NCBI GenBank assembly: GCA_014841595.1
Contig: JACYUE010000001.1
Location: forward strand, 723,654-787,653
Reading direction: 5' to 3'
DNA: 64,000 nucleotides
Origin: Oxalobacteraceae sp. CFBP 8761
GTDB taxonomy: Bacteria > Pseudomonadota > Gammaproteobacteria > Burkholderiales > Burkholderiaceae_D
In this document: one piece after another, positions 10,324-19,628 of the stretch
How the letters are laid out: every line of letters begins with the position of its first letter
Numbering within the stretch: position 1 is the stretch's first letter
Made by a program: the position numbers and the translations under genes
Notes under the pieces: generated by a model
Database searches by the model: none
What the model saw: the letters and a program-made list of their open reading frames with translations, nothing else
Told to the model about the DNA's origin: nothing

Positions 10324-10638
10324 ATGATTTCCGAATTCCAAGACCTCTCAGACAAAATCGACCGGCTTGCGCAACTGACCCAGTCGTTGCGCGCCGAGAA
10401 TTACCTGCTCCGCCAGGCCAATACCTTGCTCAGCACCGAGAACCTCGCGTTCAAGGAGCGCCTGATCGAGGCGCAGCGCCGCGTCGAAGCATTGCTCGAC
10501 GAATTGCCGAAGCCGCCGGACGCATCGGACGAGGCCGACGAATCTGCCGCGGACGAACCAGCCGACGAAGCGCCGCCCGATCCCAATGCGCCGATCCCGC
10601 CGCATCTCGCCCACGCTCGTCGTCAGGGGGCGCTATGA
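10324..10638 (+). CDS. ZapB-like small coiled-coil protein
   Basis: A 104-residue protein. Residues 1-60 form a heptad-rich coiled coil (LSDKIDRLAQLTQSLRAEN and following), like the short ZapB-type proteins found directly upstream of zapA in many proteobacteria. The second half is an acidic, Pro/Asp/Glu-rich disordered tail. ZapB-type proteins bridge ZapA and chromosome-organising partners at the division site; the role here is inferred from position and coiled coil. Its stop overlaps the zapA start (ATGA). No ribosome binding site precedes the ATG, consistent with a leaderless transcript. Confidence 0.75.
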   Translation: MISEFQDLSDKIDRLAQLTQSLRAENYLLRQANTLLSTENLAFKERLIEAQRRVEALLDELPKPPDASDEADESAADEPADEAPPDPNAPIPPHLAHARRQGAL

Positions 10639-10946
10639 TCCATCTCGACGTGCATATCATGGGCCAGTCCTATCGCCTCGCGTGCCGCGACGGCGAACAG
10701 CGCACGCTGCGTGAAGCGGTGAGCTACCTCGATGGCAAGATGTGCCAGCTGCGCGATTCCGGCAAGGTCAAGGGCACCGACCGCATCGCCGTGATGGCGG
10801 CGCTGAGCGTGGCCGCCGAATTCCTGTCGGTGAAATCGCCGCAGGGGCCGCTGTCGGACATGTCGATCCTCGAGGTCAAGCAAAAACTCGAGTCGATGCA
10901 CACGGCCCTCGACCGGGTATTGGCGGGCCAGGAAAATCTGTCCTGA
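10635..10946 (+). CDS. zapA: Cell division protein ZapA
   Basis: A 103-residue ZapA. The N-terminal domain has the typical LDVHIMGQSYRLAC start and an RIAVMAALSVAAEF helix, followed by a C-terminal coiled coil. ZapA binds FtsZ and cross-links protofilaments in the Z-ring. It overlaps the upstream coiled-coil gene by 4 bases and is followed by the 6S RNA gene, the standard proteobacterial arrangement. Confidence 0.93.
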   Translation: MIHLDVHIMGQSYRLACRDGEQRTLREAVSYLDGKMCQLRDSGKVKGTDRIAVMAALSVAAEFLSVKSPQGPLSDMSILEVKQKLESMHTALDRVLAGQENLS

Positions 10947-10960
10947 AAGGCCGAATCCGT

Positions 10961-10988
10961 TTGACAGGGCTGGTCAAAGGAGTAAACT
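10961..10988 (+). promoter_or_regulatory. Promoter of 6S RNA
   Basis: TTGACA (10961-10966), a 16-base spacer and TAAACT (10983-10988), giving a start near 10995, where the predicted 6S RNA begins. Confidence 0.7.
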
Positions 10989-10994
10989 CTCTTC

Positions 10995-11178
10995 TGCCCT
11001 GCGGTGTTCGAGATTTGCCATATATTCCTTGAACCATTCTTACGCATAGGTCGTGGAACAAGTTCGATGGGTGTGAGCGTCGCTAGTCCGACGAACCCGA
11101 AATTGATCTGACCGTGACCGCCTTGAACCGTTGTGGTTCAGGATGCCGGCAAAAACGGCACAGGCGGGGACTAAACAT
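10995..11178 (+). ncRNA. ssrS: 6S RNA (SsrS)
   Basis: An unannotatable stretch of about 184 bases directly after zapA, matching 6S RNA in place and size (E. coli 6S is 183 nt). The 5' end (CCCTGCGGTGTTCG) can pair with the 3' end (CGGCACAGGCGGGG) to make the closing stem. Internal complementary blocks such as CCTTGAACC and GGTTCAGG surround a central bubble. It has its own promoter and is followed by a terminator. 6S RNA binds sigma70 RNA polymerase in stationary phase. Exact ends are estimates. Confidence 0.8.
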
Positions 11179-11181
11179 ACA

Positions 11182-11216
11182 AGCGGTTGCGCACTCGGTA
11201 CGCAGCCGCTTTTTTT
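11182..11216 (+). terminator. Rho-independent terminator after 6S RNA
   Basis: AGCGGTTGCG and CGCAGCCGCT form a stem (one G-U pair) with a 9-base loop, followed by a run of seven T. Confidence 0.85.
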
Positions 11217-11273
11217 ATGTGCGCATTCACTGATGCATCCGGTGCATCGTGTGCTGGCAGGGAGAACAGCGCG

Positions 11274-11743
<470 letters not shown>

Positions 11744-11747
<4 letters not shown>

Positions 11748-12562
11748 TGGCGCCCGCATTCGATCCGCTGCTGATCCTGGCCCTGCTGGCGATGGGCGCG
11801 TTTGGTGGCTTCGTGGCTGGCCTGCTTGGCGTCGGCGGCGGCATGATCCTCGTGCCGTTCATCACGATGATCTTCACGGCGCGCGGCTTCCCCGAAGAAC
11901 TCGTGGTGCACATGGCGATCGCCACGTCACTGGGCACCATCTTCTTTACCTCGTTGTCGTCGGTACGTGCGCATCACAAGCACGGCGCCGTGCTGTGGCC
12001 GATCGTACGCCTGTTCACGCCAGGCATCCTGCTCGGTGCGTGGATCGGGCCCTGGATCGGCAAGCAGATGAACACGTCGGTGCTGGCCTTCTTTTTCGGC
12101 TGCTTCGTGGCGTACTCGGCGATCCAGATGCTGATCGGGAAAAAACCGGCAGCGGCGCGTGAGCTGCCCGGCAAGCCGGGCATGTTTGCCGCGGGCAGCG
12201 TGATCGGTATCCTGGCGGGGCTCGTGGGGGCCGGCGGCGCCTTCGTCTCGGTACCGTTCATGACGCGCTGTAATGTGCGCATCCATAATGCGGTGGCCAC
12301 GAGTGCGGCGATCGGCTTTCCGGTGGCGCTGATGGGCACCCTGTCGAACGTCTATTTCGGCTGGGGCGAACCCGGCTTGCCATCCTGGTCGCTGGGCTTC
12401 ATCTACGTGCCGGCGCTGGCGATCATCGTGCTGGCCAGCGTGTCGATGGCGCCGCTGGGCGCGCGCACCGCGCACAAGATGCCAGTACGCCAGCTGCAGC
12501 GCATCTTCAGCGTCATCCTGTGCGCGCTGGCCGCCTACATGTTCTGGAAGGCGTTCAACTAG
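11744..12562 (+). CDS. TSUP (TauE/SafE) family membrane permease
   Basis: A 272-residue inner-membrane protein with 7-8 hydrophobic helices. It has the duplicated glycine-rich TSUP motif: GLLGVGGGMILVP near residue 25 and GLVGAGGAFVSVP near residue 160. The family exports or imports sulfur-containing anions or organosulfonates (sulfite, sulfoacetate, taurine derivatives); the substrate here is unknown. Two ATG codons lie in tandem at 11744 and 11747; the first overlaps the EVE stop. Translational coupling with the EVE gene is likely. It converges on the molybdenum oxidoreductase operon with 7 bases between stops. Confidence 0.9.
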
Positions 12563-12569
12563 ACTGTAG

Positions 12570-14756
12570 CTAGGCCTTGCGCACCCGCGCGCGGTCCAGC
12601 GGCAGGTCGCGCATGCGCAGGCCGCAGGCGTCGAACACCGCGTTGGCAATCGCCGCTGCGGCCGGGCCCTGCGCCGCTTCGCCGGTGCCCAGGAACGGCT
12701 GGCCGGGGCGGTCGATCAGGTGCACGTCGATCTGCTCCGGCGCCTGGGCAAAGCGCAGGATCGGGTACGACGCCCAATCCACCGTCAGCACGCGCGACTC
12801 GTCGAAGCGCACCTGTTCCAGCAAGGTCCAGCTGGCCGACTGGATGATGCCGCCCTCGATCTGGTTGCGCACGCCATCCGGGCTGACGATCTCGCCGCAG
12901 TCGACGGCGCTCACCGCGCGCGTGATGCGCACCAGGCCCGTCTCGCGCGCCACCTCGACTTCCACCGCGATGGCGCAGTACGAGGCCAGGTTCTTGTAGC
13001 GCGCAAACGCGAAGCCGCGCCCGCGCCGGGCAGGGCGCCGGTAGCCATCCCAGCCGAACTTTGCTGCCGCCAGCTTGACCACGTCAAGGGCGCGTGGATC
13101 GTCCAGATGCCGCAGCCGGAACGCAACCGGGTCGCTGTTCGCGGCGCGCGCCAGTTCATCCATGAAGCTTTCGATGGCAAACACATTGCAGTAGGCGCCC
13201 AGGCCGCGCAGCGCCGATGAGCGCAGGACCGGCTTTGGCTGGAAGTGGTGCACCACGCGCGCATTGGGCAGCACGTAGTACGGAATCGCATTGCGGTCGC
13301 CACTGCCTTCGGGTTGCGGCGCAGGCTTGGCAACAGGTGGCGCAAACGGGCGCGCCAGGTGCGTGGCCGCCAGCAGGTTGCCGGCCTTGCCGGGGCGGGT
13401 GTTGTGCGGCGGCGTGAAGACGTCGTGCTGCCAGTCGGCGATGCGGCCCGTGCTGTCCAGTGTGGCGGCCACCTGCACCACCATCGCCGCGCCGAACGGC
13501 TCCCACGCGTGTTCTTCTTCGCGCATCCACTGCACGCGCACCGGCCGCCCCGGCAGGGCGCGCGCGAGCAGGATGGCGTCGGCCGCGACATCGTCGGCGC
13601 CGTTGTGGCCATAGCAGCCCGACCCTTCGACGTGGATGCAGCGGATCGTGTCTTCGTTCACGGCGATCAGTTCGGCCAGGGCCGTGCGCAGCGGGTAGAC
13701 GCCCTGTGCGTGGGTCCAGACCGTGTAGCGGCCGTCGACCAGCTGCGCCACGGCGCACGAGGGGCCGATGGACGCGTGCAGCTGGAACGGGCGCGTGTAG
13801 CGGGCGGCAAATCTGCGGCCCGCTTGGCCTGCTGCGCCACGCGCCAGGATCGGCAGCGCCTCGGCGGGCTGGGCGCGGATGAACGCATTCACGTCGGGAT
13901 GCGCCGGCAACGATGCCGGCGTCTCCCAGCGCGTGGCCCGCGCCAGCGCCGTCGCCGCCTTCACGGCGCGGTACTCGCCCTCGGCGATCACGGCGAGAAA
14001 GCGCCCGTCCTGCACCACCTTGAGCACGCCCGGCAGGCGTTCGATCGCGGCGACGTCGACGGCGATCAGGCGCGCGGCCTGCGACGGTGGCCGCACGATC
14101 CGCGCATGCACCATTTGCGGCAGGCGCAGGTCCTGCACATACGCTGCGCCGCCCGTGACCTTGGCGGGGATGTCGACGCGCGGCACCGACTTGCCGATGG
14201 CCGTGCGCGGGCCTGGCGGGGGTGGTGCGGGCGTCGGCGTGGCGCGCAGGTGCAGTTCCTGGCCCGTCACCAGCTGGCCGAACGTGACGCGCCGGCCGCC
14301 CGCGCTGAATGCGCCATCCTTGAGCGCCAGGCTGCCCGCGGGCGCGCCCAGGCGCGTGGCAGCCAGTTCGCCCAGGCGCAGACGCACCTGGCCGGCCGCA
14401 TGGCGCAGCGCCGTGCCACTATCCTTCATCGAGTTGCTGCCGGCGGTGATGCCTTCGTCCGGCGTGCGCGCCGTGTCGGCAGTGACGAGCTGCAAGCGAC
14501 CAGGCGCCAGGCGAAGTTCGTCGGCCACCACCTGCAGCAGCGCAGTCTTGATGCCTTGGCCCAGTTCGGCCTTGCCGGTAAATACCGTGATACGTTCATT
14601 GGCCTCGATGCGGATCCAGGCGTCGAGCCACGGCGACTTGTCCAGGCTCTTGGGCAGTTCGCCGGGGGTGGCAAAGGCTGCCCCCGGCATCGCGAACGAC
14701 AGTGTCAGCGCGCCGCCGCCAGCGAGAAAGGCACGGCGGCCGGTATCGATCATCAT
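12570..14756 (-). CDS. Molybdopterin-binding large subunit, isoquinoline 1-oxidoreductase (IorB) type
   Basis: A 728-residue xanthine-dehydrogenase-family catalytic subunit. It starts with a twin-arginine signal (RRAFLAGGGALTLSF, cleavage near AFA) and so is predicted to be folded and exported to the periplasm. Motifs include GQGIKTALLQVVADEL, the molybdenum cofactor segment GSGCYGHNGADD, and GTGEAAQGPAA near the C-terminus with the Glu expected to act as catalytic base. These enzymes hydroxylate N-heterocycles or oxidise aldehydes using water as the oxygen source. The start is one of two tandem ATGs (14756 or 14753), overlapping the small-subunit stop. Substrate cannot be inferred. The residues upstream of 14756 in the open frame are spurious. 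Confidence 0.92.
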   Translation of the reverse strand: MMIDTGRRAFLAGGGALTLSFAMPGAAFATPGELPKSLDKSPWLDAWIRIEANERITVFTGKAELGQGIKTALLQVVADELRLAPGRLQLVTADTARTPDEGITAGSNSMKDSGTALRHAAGQVRLRLGELAATRLGAPAGSLALKDGAFSAGGRRVTFGQLVTGQELHLRATPTPAPPPPGPRTAIGKSVPRVDIPAKVTGGAAYVQDLRLPQMVHARIVRPPSQAARLIAVDVAAIERLPGVLKVVQDGRFLAVIAEGEYRAVKAATALARATRWETPASLPAHPDVNAFIRAQPAEALPILARGAAGQAGRRFAARYTRPFQLHASIGPSCAVAQLVDGRYTVWTHAQGVYPLRTALAELIAVNEDTIRCIHVEGSGCYGHNGADDVAADAILLARALPGRPVRVQWMREEEHAWEPFGAAMVVQVAATLDSTGRIADWQHDVFTPPHNTRPGKAGNLLAATHLARPFAPPVAKPAPQPEGSGDRNAIPYYVLPNARVVHHFQPKPVLRSSALRGLGAYCNVFAIESFMDELARAANSDPVAFRLRHLDDPRALDVVKLAAAKFGWDGYRRPARRGRGFAFARYKNLASYCAIAVEVEVARETGLVRITRAVSAVDCGEIVSPDGVRNQIEGGIIQSASWTLLEQVRFDESRVLTVDWASYPILRFAQAPEQIDVHLIDRPGQPFLGTGEAAQGPAAAAIANAVFDACGLRMRDLPLDRARVRKA

Positions 14757-15232
14757 GGCTTGCCCTTCGCTGCCAGCGTATTGGCGGCGCGCCGCACGGC
14801 GCGCAGGATGCGCATATGCGTGCCGCAGCGGCACAGGTTCGACGACATGTGGGCGCGGATCTGGGCATCGGTCGGCGCCGGCGTCTTTTCGAGCAGCGCC
14901 GTGGCCTGCATCAGCATGCCGGCGATGCAGTAGCCGCACTGGGCAGCCTGCTCGTCGATGAAGGCCTGCTGCAGCATGCCCGGGGTGGTGGCATTGCCCA
15001 GACTTTCGACTGTGCGCACTGGCCGCTGGCCAACGACCGATACGGGCACCATGCACGACATCGCCGGCTTCCCGTCCAGCAGGACGGTGCACGAGCCGCA
15101 CTGGCCCAGGCCACAGCCGAACTTCGCGCCATTGAGTTCCAGGTCATTACGCAGCACGTACAGCAGCGGCGTATCGGCATCCTGGTCGACGGCGTGCACC
15201 TTGCCGTTTACCTGCAGGCGGTAGGTCGTCAT
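14753..15232 (-). CDS. (2Fe-2S) small subunit, isoquinoline 1-oxidoreductase (IorA) type
   Basis: A 159-residue iron-sulfur subunit. The N-terminal plant-type ferredoxin domain has CGLGQCGSC plus a following Cys (SCMVP); the C-terminal four-helix domain holds the second cluster with CGYCIAG and CRCGTH. It carries electrons from the molybdenum centre of the large subunit toward the cytochrome. No signal peptide is present, as usual, since it is exported by hitch-hiking on the Tat-targeted large subunit. The start is the ATG at 15232, overlapping the cytochrome stop. Confidence 0.95.
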   Translation of the reverse strand: MTTYRLQVNGKVHAVDQDADTPLLYVLRNDLELNGAKFGCGLGQCGSCTVLLDGKPAMSCMVPVSVVGQRPVRTVESLGNATTPGMLQQAFIDEQAAQCGYCIAGMLMQATALLEKTPAPTDAQIRAHMSSNLCRCGTHMRILRAVRRAANTLAAKGKP

Positions 15233-16527
15233 TCTTTGCTCGCTTTGCGCACGGCCTTGTCCAGATCGGGCCACACGGGTTGGTTCGCGCCGTACTTGCG
15301 CAGGTAGGCTGCCAGGGCGCCAGTCTGTTCGTCGGTGAGGATCGTTTTAAAGGCCGGCATGAAGCGCGACGGTTCGCCATCGGGCGGGGTGATGCCATCC
15401 AGCGTGATGTGAATCAGGTCGCGCGGGTCGGGGTCATACAGCGCGATCGCCTTTTGCAGCGGCAGCGCGGTGCCGGAACTGGCGTCGCGTCCGGCGTCAT
15501 GGCAACGCGCGCACGCATTGTCGTAGACCGCGTAGCCGAGCGTCATGCGCTGCAGGTCGGGATCGTCCTTCGCGGGCTGAGGCAGAGGGCCGGCCTGCTG
15601 CGCCGGTGTCTTGCGCGGCGGCGCCTTGGCTAATTGGCTGTGGGTCCAGGCGGCCAGCGCCGCCACGTCGCGCTCATCGGCTTGCGCCAGGTGTGTCACC
15701 ACATCCTGCATCGGCCCGGCTGCCATCGCGTGGTCGCGCGCGACGCCGGTGCGCAGATACGCGTGCAGCTGGTCACGGGTCCATGGCAGGGGCGACGGCG
15801 AATGTTCGTTCAGCGCCGGCGCGTACCAGTCGTCGGCTTCGCCGCCGCCAAGCTGCTTCTTCAGATCGGGGCCGCCCAGCAGCGTGCGCGGCGTATGGCA
15901 GGCCGCGCAGTGCGCGACGGCGTCTGCCAGGTACGCACCACGGTTCCATTCGGCCGATTGGCCGGCGACCGGCTGCCATGGTGCGTCGTCCAGGTACAGC
16001 ACGTTCCAGAACGCCACCAGTGGGCGGAACCCGAACGGGAACGTCATCCGGTTCTCGCGCGCCGGCGCCACGATCGCGGGGCGCGTCATGAAGTAGGCGT
16101 ATAAATCCTGGATGTCGCCGTCTGTCATCCGCACGTAGTGGTTGTACGGGAAGGCCGGATACAGCAGGTGGCCATCGCGCGCGACGCCTTCGCGCATCGC
16201 GCGTGTAAAAGCCGCTTCGCTCCAGGCGCCGATGCCGGTGCTGGTGTCGGGGGTAATGTTGGTGCTGTGAACCGTGCCGAACGGGGTGTTCATCGGCTTG
16301 CCGCCGGCGAAGGGCCGCGACAGATCCGGCGTGTGGCACGAGGCGCACATGCCAAGGCGCGCCAGGTTGGCGCCGCGCCCGATGCGGGTGGTGTCGAAGG
16401 ATGATTGCGCGGTCTGCGGCGCCAGTGCGGGGCGCCACATGATGGCAAACGCGATGCCGCTGGCGACGATGACGGCTGCGAGCAGCAGCCACCAGCCGGT
16501 ATGTCGTTTGCGCTGGACTTGAACCAT
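15229..16527 (-). CDS. Membrane-anchored triheme cytochrome c
   Basis: A 432-residue protein with an N-terminal membrane anchor (residues about 11-32) and three c-type heme sites: CASCH near residue 60, CAACH near 208 and CARCH near 337. This is the three-domain layout of cytochrome subunits that accept electrons from periplasmic alcohol, aldehyde or isoquinoline dehydrogenases and pass them to the respiratory chain. The ATG at 16527 follows GGAG. It is the first gene of a three-gene operon in which each stop overlaps the next start by 4 bases, so it is almost certainly the electron acceptor of the molybdenum enzyme. Confidence 0.93.
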   Translation of the reverse strand: MVQVQRKRHTGWWLLLAAVIVASGIAFAIMWRPALAPQTAQSSFDTTRIGRGANLARLGMCASCHTPDLSRPFAGGKPMNTPFGTVHSTNITPDTSTGIGAWSEAAFTRAMREGVARDGHLLYPAFPYNHYVRMTDGDIQDLYAYFMTRPAIVAPARENRMTFPFGFRPLVAFWNVLYLDDAPWQPVAGQSAEWNRGAYLADAVAHCAACHTPRTLLGGPDLKKQLGGGEADDWYAPALNEHSPSPLPWTRDQLHAYLRTGVARDHAMAAGPMQDVVTHLAQADERDVAALAAWTHSQLAKAPPRKTPAQQAGPLPQPAKDDPDLQRMTLGYAVYDNACARCHDAGRDASSGTALPLQKAIALYDPDPRDLIHITLDGITPPDGEPSRFMPAFKTILTDEQTGALAAYLRKYGANQPVWPDLDKAVRKASKE

Positions 16528-16567
16528 CGGGACTCCGTGTCGGGGAGGCCCATTGTGGATGCAGCAA

Positions 16568-16596
16568 GGGTGGGCGCTCTGTGCGTTCGCCCACCC
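16568..16596 (-). terminator. Hairpin downstream of lgt
   Basis: GGGTGGGCG and CGCCCACCC form a nine-base stem with an 11-base loop, 10 bases after the lgt stop. There is no T run, so it may be a Rho-dependent or mRNA-stabilising hairpin rather than an intrinsic terminator. Confidence 0.45.
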
Positions 16597-16605
16597 AGGG
16601 GGTAC

Positions 16606-17415
16606 TTATGCCGTCACGGGGCGCGCCGGCGCTTTGCGGTATGCCCACACCAGCATGGCCAGCGCAGCGACGATCATCGGCAGCGACAATACCTGGCCCG
16701 ACGTGATCGGCAAGCCGAACACGGTGGTTTCCCAATCCGGCACGCGGAACCATTCGGTGAAGAAGCGCGCGCAGCCATACAGCAGCGTGAACATGGCGCC
16801 GACGGCCAGACGCGGACGCGCCTTGCGCGCGAACAGCCACAGGATGATGAAGACCAGCACACCGTCGATCAGCGCCTGGTACAGCGGCGACGGATGGCGC
16901 GGGCCGGTCACGCCCGGCCACAGCATGGCCCACGGCAGGCTTGGATCGGCCAGGCGACCCGGCAGTTCGGCGTTGATGAAGTTGCCCATGCGGCCGGCGG
17001 CATACCCGAGCGGCACGAGCGGCGCGATGAAGTCGTACACGTCGAGGATGTTGCGGCGGCGCTTGCGGGCCCACAGCGCCATCGCGATCAGCACACCCAA
17101 AAAGCCACCATGGAACGACATGCCACCGCGCCAGATCATGAAGATCTCGAGCGGGTGGGCCAGGTAGTACAGCGGCTGGTAGAACAGCACTTCGCCCAGC
17201 CGGCCGCCAATGATCACACCGAGCATCCCGTAGAACAGCATGTCGTCCAGGTCATCCTTGGTCCAGCCCTGCACTGCCACGTGCGGCATGCGGATGCGCA
17301 CGCGGCCCAGCATGATGAACAGGGCAAAGGCGACCACGTACATCAGGCCATACCAGTGGATTTGCACCGGCCCGAGCGCGAGCGCGATCGGGTCCGGCTG
17401 CGGATGAATCAGCAT
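16606..17415 (-). CDS. lgt: Prolipoprotein diacylglyceryl transferase Lgt
   Basis: A 269-residue inner-membrane enzyme with about seven helices that transfers diacylglycerol from phosphatidylglycerol to the lipobox cysteine of prolipoproteins. The signature [14 protein letters not shown] is present with its phosphatidylglycerol-binding Arg. The catalytic His region is seen as [11 protein letters not shown], and the HWYG and R/E-rich (ARFFTEWFR) motifs are intact. It begins 2 bases after the lysR stop, so the two genes are co-transcribed. Confidence 0.97.
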   Translation of the reverse strand: MLIHPQPDPIALALGPVQIHWYGLMYVVAFALFIMLGRVRIRMPHVAVQGWTKDDLDDMLFYGMLGVIIGGRLGEVLFYQPLYYLAHPLEIFMIWRGGMSFHGGFLGVLIAMALWARKRRRNILDVYDFIAPLVPLGYAAGRMGNFINAELPGRLADPSLPWAMLWPGVTGPRHPSPLYQALIDGVLVFIILWLFARKARPRLAVGAMFTLLYGCARFFTEWFRVPDWETTVFGLPITSGQVLSLPMIVAALAMLVWAYRKAPARPVTA

Positions 17416-17417
17416 AA

Positions 17418-18323
17418 TCAGTCTTTCTTCAATAGGTCCAGGAAGCCCTTGAGGACGGGCGAATCGTTATCGCGCCGCCATGCCAGGCCTGTTTCGGCCA
17501 GCGGCGCGGCGTCGCGCAGGGCACGGTATTCTACGCCGGGGCGCATCAGGTTCGACACGGATTGTGGCACAAGTGCCAAGCCCATGCCGCCGGAAACCAG
17601 GCTGACGATGGTCTGCATCTGGATTGCCTCCTGCCCGATCGTGGGCAGCACGCCGGCGGCGCGGTAGCAGGCCAGGATCGCATCGTGCAGGCTGGGCGCC
17701 ACCGTGCGCGGGAAGATCACCAGCGGCAGCGGGGGCAGGTCGCGCAGCCACACTGGCCCCGGTGCGGCCAGCGCCGCCAGTCCGCTGGGCGCGCACAGCA
17801 CCAGCGGCTCGTCGAGCAGCTTGCGGTAGTCGAGTGCAGGATCGGCCATGCCCGCCGGTGCGCCCGGCTGCAGCGGGATCACGAAGCCGGCATCGATGCG
17901 GCCGGACAGCAGGTCGTCGAACTGCACGTCGGACGTCGCCTCGTGCAGCACCAGGCGTACGCCTGGGAACGCAGCGCGGTAGCGGCGCAGTACGTCGGGC
18001 AGCATGCCCAGGCCGGCCGTGGAAACAAACGACAGCGCCAGGCGGCCCGCCTCGCCGCTGGCCGCGCGCCGCACCAGTTCGGGCAGTGCGCCGGCTTCGT
18101 CGAGGATGCGGCGTGCTTCGGGCAGCAGCGCGCTGCCGGCCGCCGTCAGGCCGACCATGCGGCGATTGCGCAAAAACAGCGGTGCGCCGAGCAGGTCTTC
18201 GAGATTGGCGATGCTTTGCGAGAGGGGCGGCTGCGTCATGTGCAGGCGCTGCGCGGCGCGGCCGAAATGCAGCTCTTCGGCCACGGCGACAAAATGGCGG
18301 AGCTGGCGCAGTTCGGGGTGCAT
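17418..18323 (-). CDS. LysR-family transcriptional regulator
   Basis: A 301-residue LysR-type regulator. The N-terminal winged helix-turn-helix is residues about 5-62 ([17 protein letters not shown], then [16 protein letters not shown]), followed by the periplasmic-binding-like effector domain. The effector is unknown. It is transcribed with lgt, an arrangement common in betaproteobacteria where ilvD is often nearby (not seen here). An 8-base inverted repeat just upstream of the start is a candidate autoregulatory site. Confidence 0.93.
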   Translation of the reverse strand: MHPELRQLRHFVAVAEELHFGRAAQRLHMTQPPLSQSIANLEDLLGAPLFLRNRRMVGLTAAGSALLPEARRILDEAGALPELVRRAASGEAGRLALSFVSTAGLGMLPDVLRRYRAAFPGVRLVLHEATSDVQFDDLLSGRIDAGFVIPLQPGAPAGMADPALDYRKLLDEPLVLCAPSGLAALAAPGPVWLRDLPPLPLVIFPRTVAPSLHDAILACYRAAGVLPTIGQEAIQMQTIVSLVSGGMGLALVPQSVSNLMRPGVEYRALRDAAPLAETGLAWRRDNDSPVLKGFLDLLKKD

Positions 18324-18336
18324 TGATGACTTGATG

Positions 18337-18365
18337 ATTGGACAGGACTCGGTGAGTTGTCCAAT
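18337..18365. promoter_or_regulatory. Inverted repeat upstream of lysR, candidate LysR operator
   Basis: ATTGGACA at 18337-18344 and TGTCCAAT at 18358-18365, perfect arms with a 13-base spacer, begin 14 bases before the lysR start codon. Size and dyad fit a LysR-type binding site. A direct repeat of GTATCACAGC follows immediately (18366-18389). Confidence 0.5.
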
Positions 18366-18415
18366 GTATCACAGCACAAGTATCACAGCGCAACCGTGGC
18401 AGCGCCGGGGTCTTG

Positions 18416-18640
18416 TCAGCGGCGCTTTTCCAGCGACTTCTTCACGCGGTCGGTGCGGCGCTGTTCATCGACATCGTGCGCCTTGCGCTTGTCCAGGCCC
18501 AGCGCCTTTTCGATGTACTCGAACCAGATGAAGGCGACCACCATCAGGCCGATGATGTACCACCAGGACAGGTCGGCAAAACGCCAGACCTCAAAGCCAC
18601 GCAACGCGGCAAGCAGGGCGATCAAGAGGATCAGGGGCAT
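18416..18640 (-). CDS. Small Trp-rich membrane protein (TIGR04438-like)
   Basis: A 74-residue protein. A hydrophobic start (PLILLIALLAALRGFEVW) and a second helix (WWYIIGLMVVAFIWFEY) give two membrane spans rich in tryptophan; a charged cytoplasmic tail (KRKAHDVDEQRR) ends the protein. It matches the small Trp-rich family known from Burkholderiales, of unknown function. The start is the ATG at 18640, preceded by AAGGAG; an upstream in-frame ATG at 18664 would overlap that site. Confidence 0.8.
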   Translation of the reverse strand: MPLILLIALLAALRGFEVWRFADLSWWYIIGLMVVAFIWFEYIEKALGLDKRKAHDVDEQRRTDRVKKSLEKRR

Positions 18641-18818
18641 GGTGAAAACTCCTTGTAGCCACACATCTTACGGCGTAAATGATGCCCGTGGGAAAATCTG
18701 GCAGTTTTCTGTTACACCGTATGAGCAAATGTGGTGATCGCGTTACAGAGTGTATCGCTTGCAGATGCCCCGGAGGATTGCCGGTAAAATTCACTCAGTC
18801 ACTAATCCGGAGAATTCC

Positions 18819-19127
18819 ATGAAGCGGTCCCTGTTGTTGTGTGTCGTGCTGTCGGCGTTTGCGTCCGGCAGCGCCCTGGCCCAGGCCGACCTGGCCAAGG
18901 CCAAGAATTGCATGGCCTGCCACACCTCAGCCACCAAGCTGGTTGGCCCGGCCTACAAGGACGTCGCCGAGAAATACGCGGGCCAGAAGGGCGCCGAAGA
19001 CAAGCTGGTGCAGAAGGTGCTCAAGGGCGGCTCGGGCACCTGGGGTCCGATCCCGATGCCGGCCAATCCGCAGGTCAGCGAGGCCGAAGCGCGCTCGCTG
19101 GTCAAGTGGGTGCTCGCGACCAAATAA
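18819..19127 (+). CDS. Class I cytochrome c (c551/c8-type)
   Basis: A 102-residue periplasmic cytochrome. The signal peptide (residues 1-21, cleaved after ALA) is followed by the heme site CMACH (31-35) and a distal Met in IPMPAN, typical of small c551-type electron carriers that donate to oxidases or nitrite reductase. The start is the ATG at 18819 after CGGAGA. It is a single-gene unit with its own terminator. Confidence 0.92.
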   Translation: MKRSLLLCVVLSAFASGSALAQADLAKAKNCMACHTSATKLVGPAYKDVAEKYAGQKGAEDKLVQKVLKGGSGTWGPIPMPANPQVSEAEARSLVKWVLATK

Positions 19128-19151
19128 GCCAGCCGGCTGCTGCACGACATG

Positions 19152-19183
19152 AAGCGCGCCTGCGTGAGCAAGGCGCGCTTTTT
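19152..19183 (+). terminator. Rho-independent terminator after cytochrome c
   Basis: AAGCGCGCC and GGCGCGCTT form a nine-base stem with an 11-base loop, followed by further T residues. Confidence 0.8.
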
Positions 19184-19253
19184 CATTGGCGGTTGCACAG
19201 GCGGCGTGGTGTAAGATCGCCCCTTGTTCGCCTGCCACCCCACTGACCAAAGC

Positions 19254-19628
19254 ATGACCACCATCGATTCCGCCGCACCCTATACGCCCCGCCAGGTCGT
19301 CAAGCCCACCATCGGTGTCTACCGCCGCCACCTGCTCGTGTGCACCGGCCCTCGCTGCAATGCCGATGGCGCTGCACAGGCGCTGTTCGACAGCCTGGGC
19401 GAGAAGTTCAAGGCCAGCGGCCTGGATGGCGGCCCGCTGCGCGTCAAGCGCAGCCGGGTGAGCTGCTTCGCGGCGTGCAAGGGCGGGCCGATCGTCTGCG
19501 TCCAGCCGGACGGCACCTGGTACTACGACGTCACGCCGGACAATATGGACCGCATCATCGACCAGCACCTGTGCAAGGGTGAGCGCGTGGAAGACCTGGT
19601 GTTCCACCAGGCGGGCACGGAGGCGTGA
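19254..19628 (+). CDS. Thioredoxin-like (2Fe-2S) ferredoxin
   Basis: A 124-residue protein with two cysteine pairs: CTGPRC near residue 30 and CFAACKGGPIVCV near residue 70. This pattern is that of thioredoxin-fold (2Fe-2S) ferredoxins that act with cobalamin biosynthesis and hydrogenase enzymes. The CDS overlaps bluB by 4 bases, suggesting it supplies electrons for the flavin reaction of BluB or another cobalamin step; this partner role is inferred. Confidence 0.85.
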   Translation: MTTIDSAAPYTPRQVVKPTIGVYRRHLLVCTGPRCNADGAAQALFDSLGEKFKASGLDGGPLRVKRSRVSCFAACKGGPIVCVQPDGTWYYDVTPDNMDRIIDQHLCKGERVEDLVFHQAGTEA

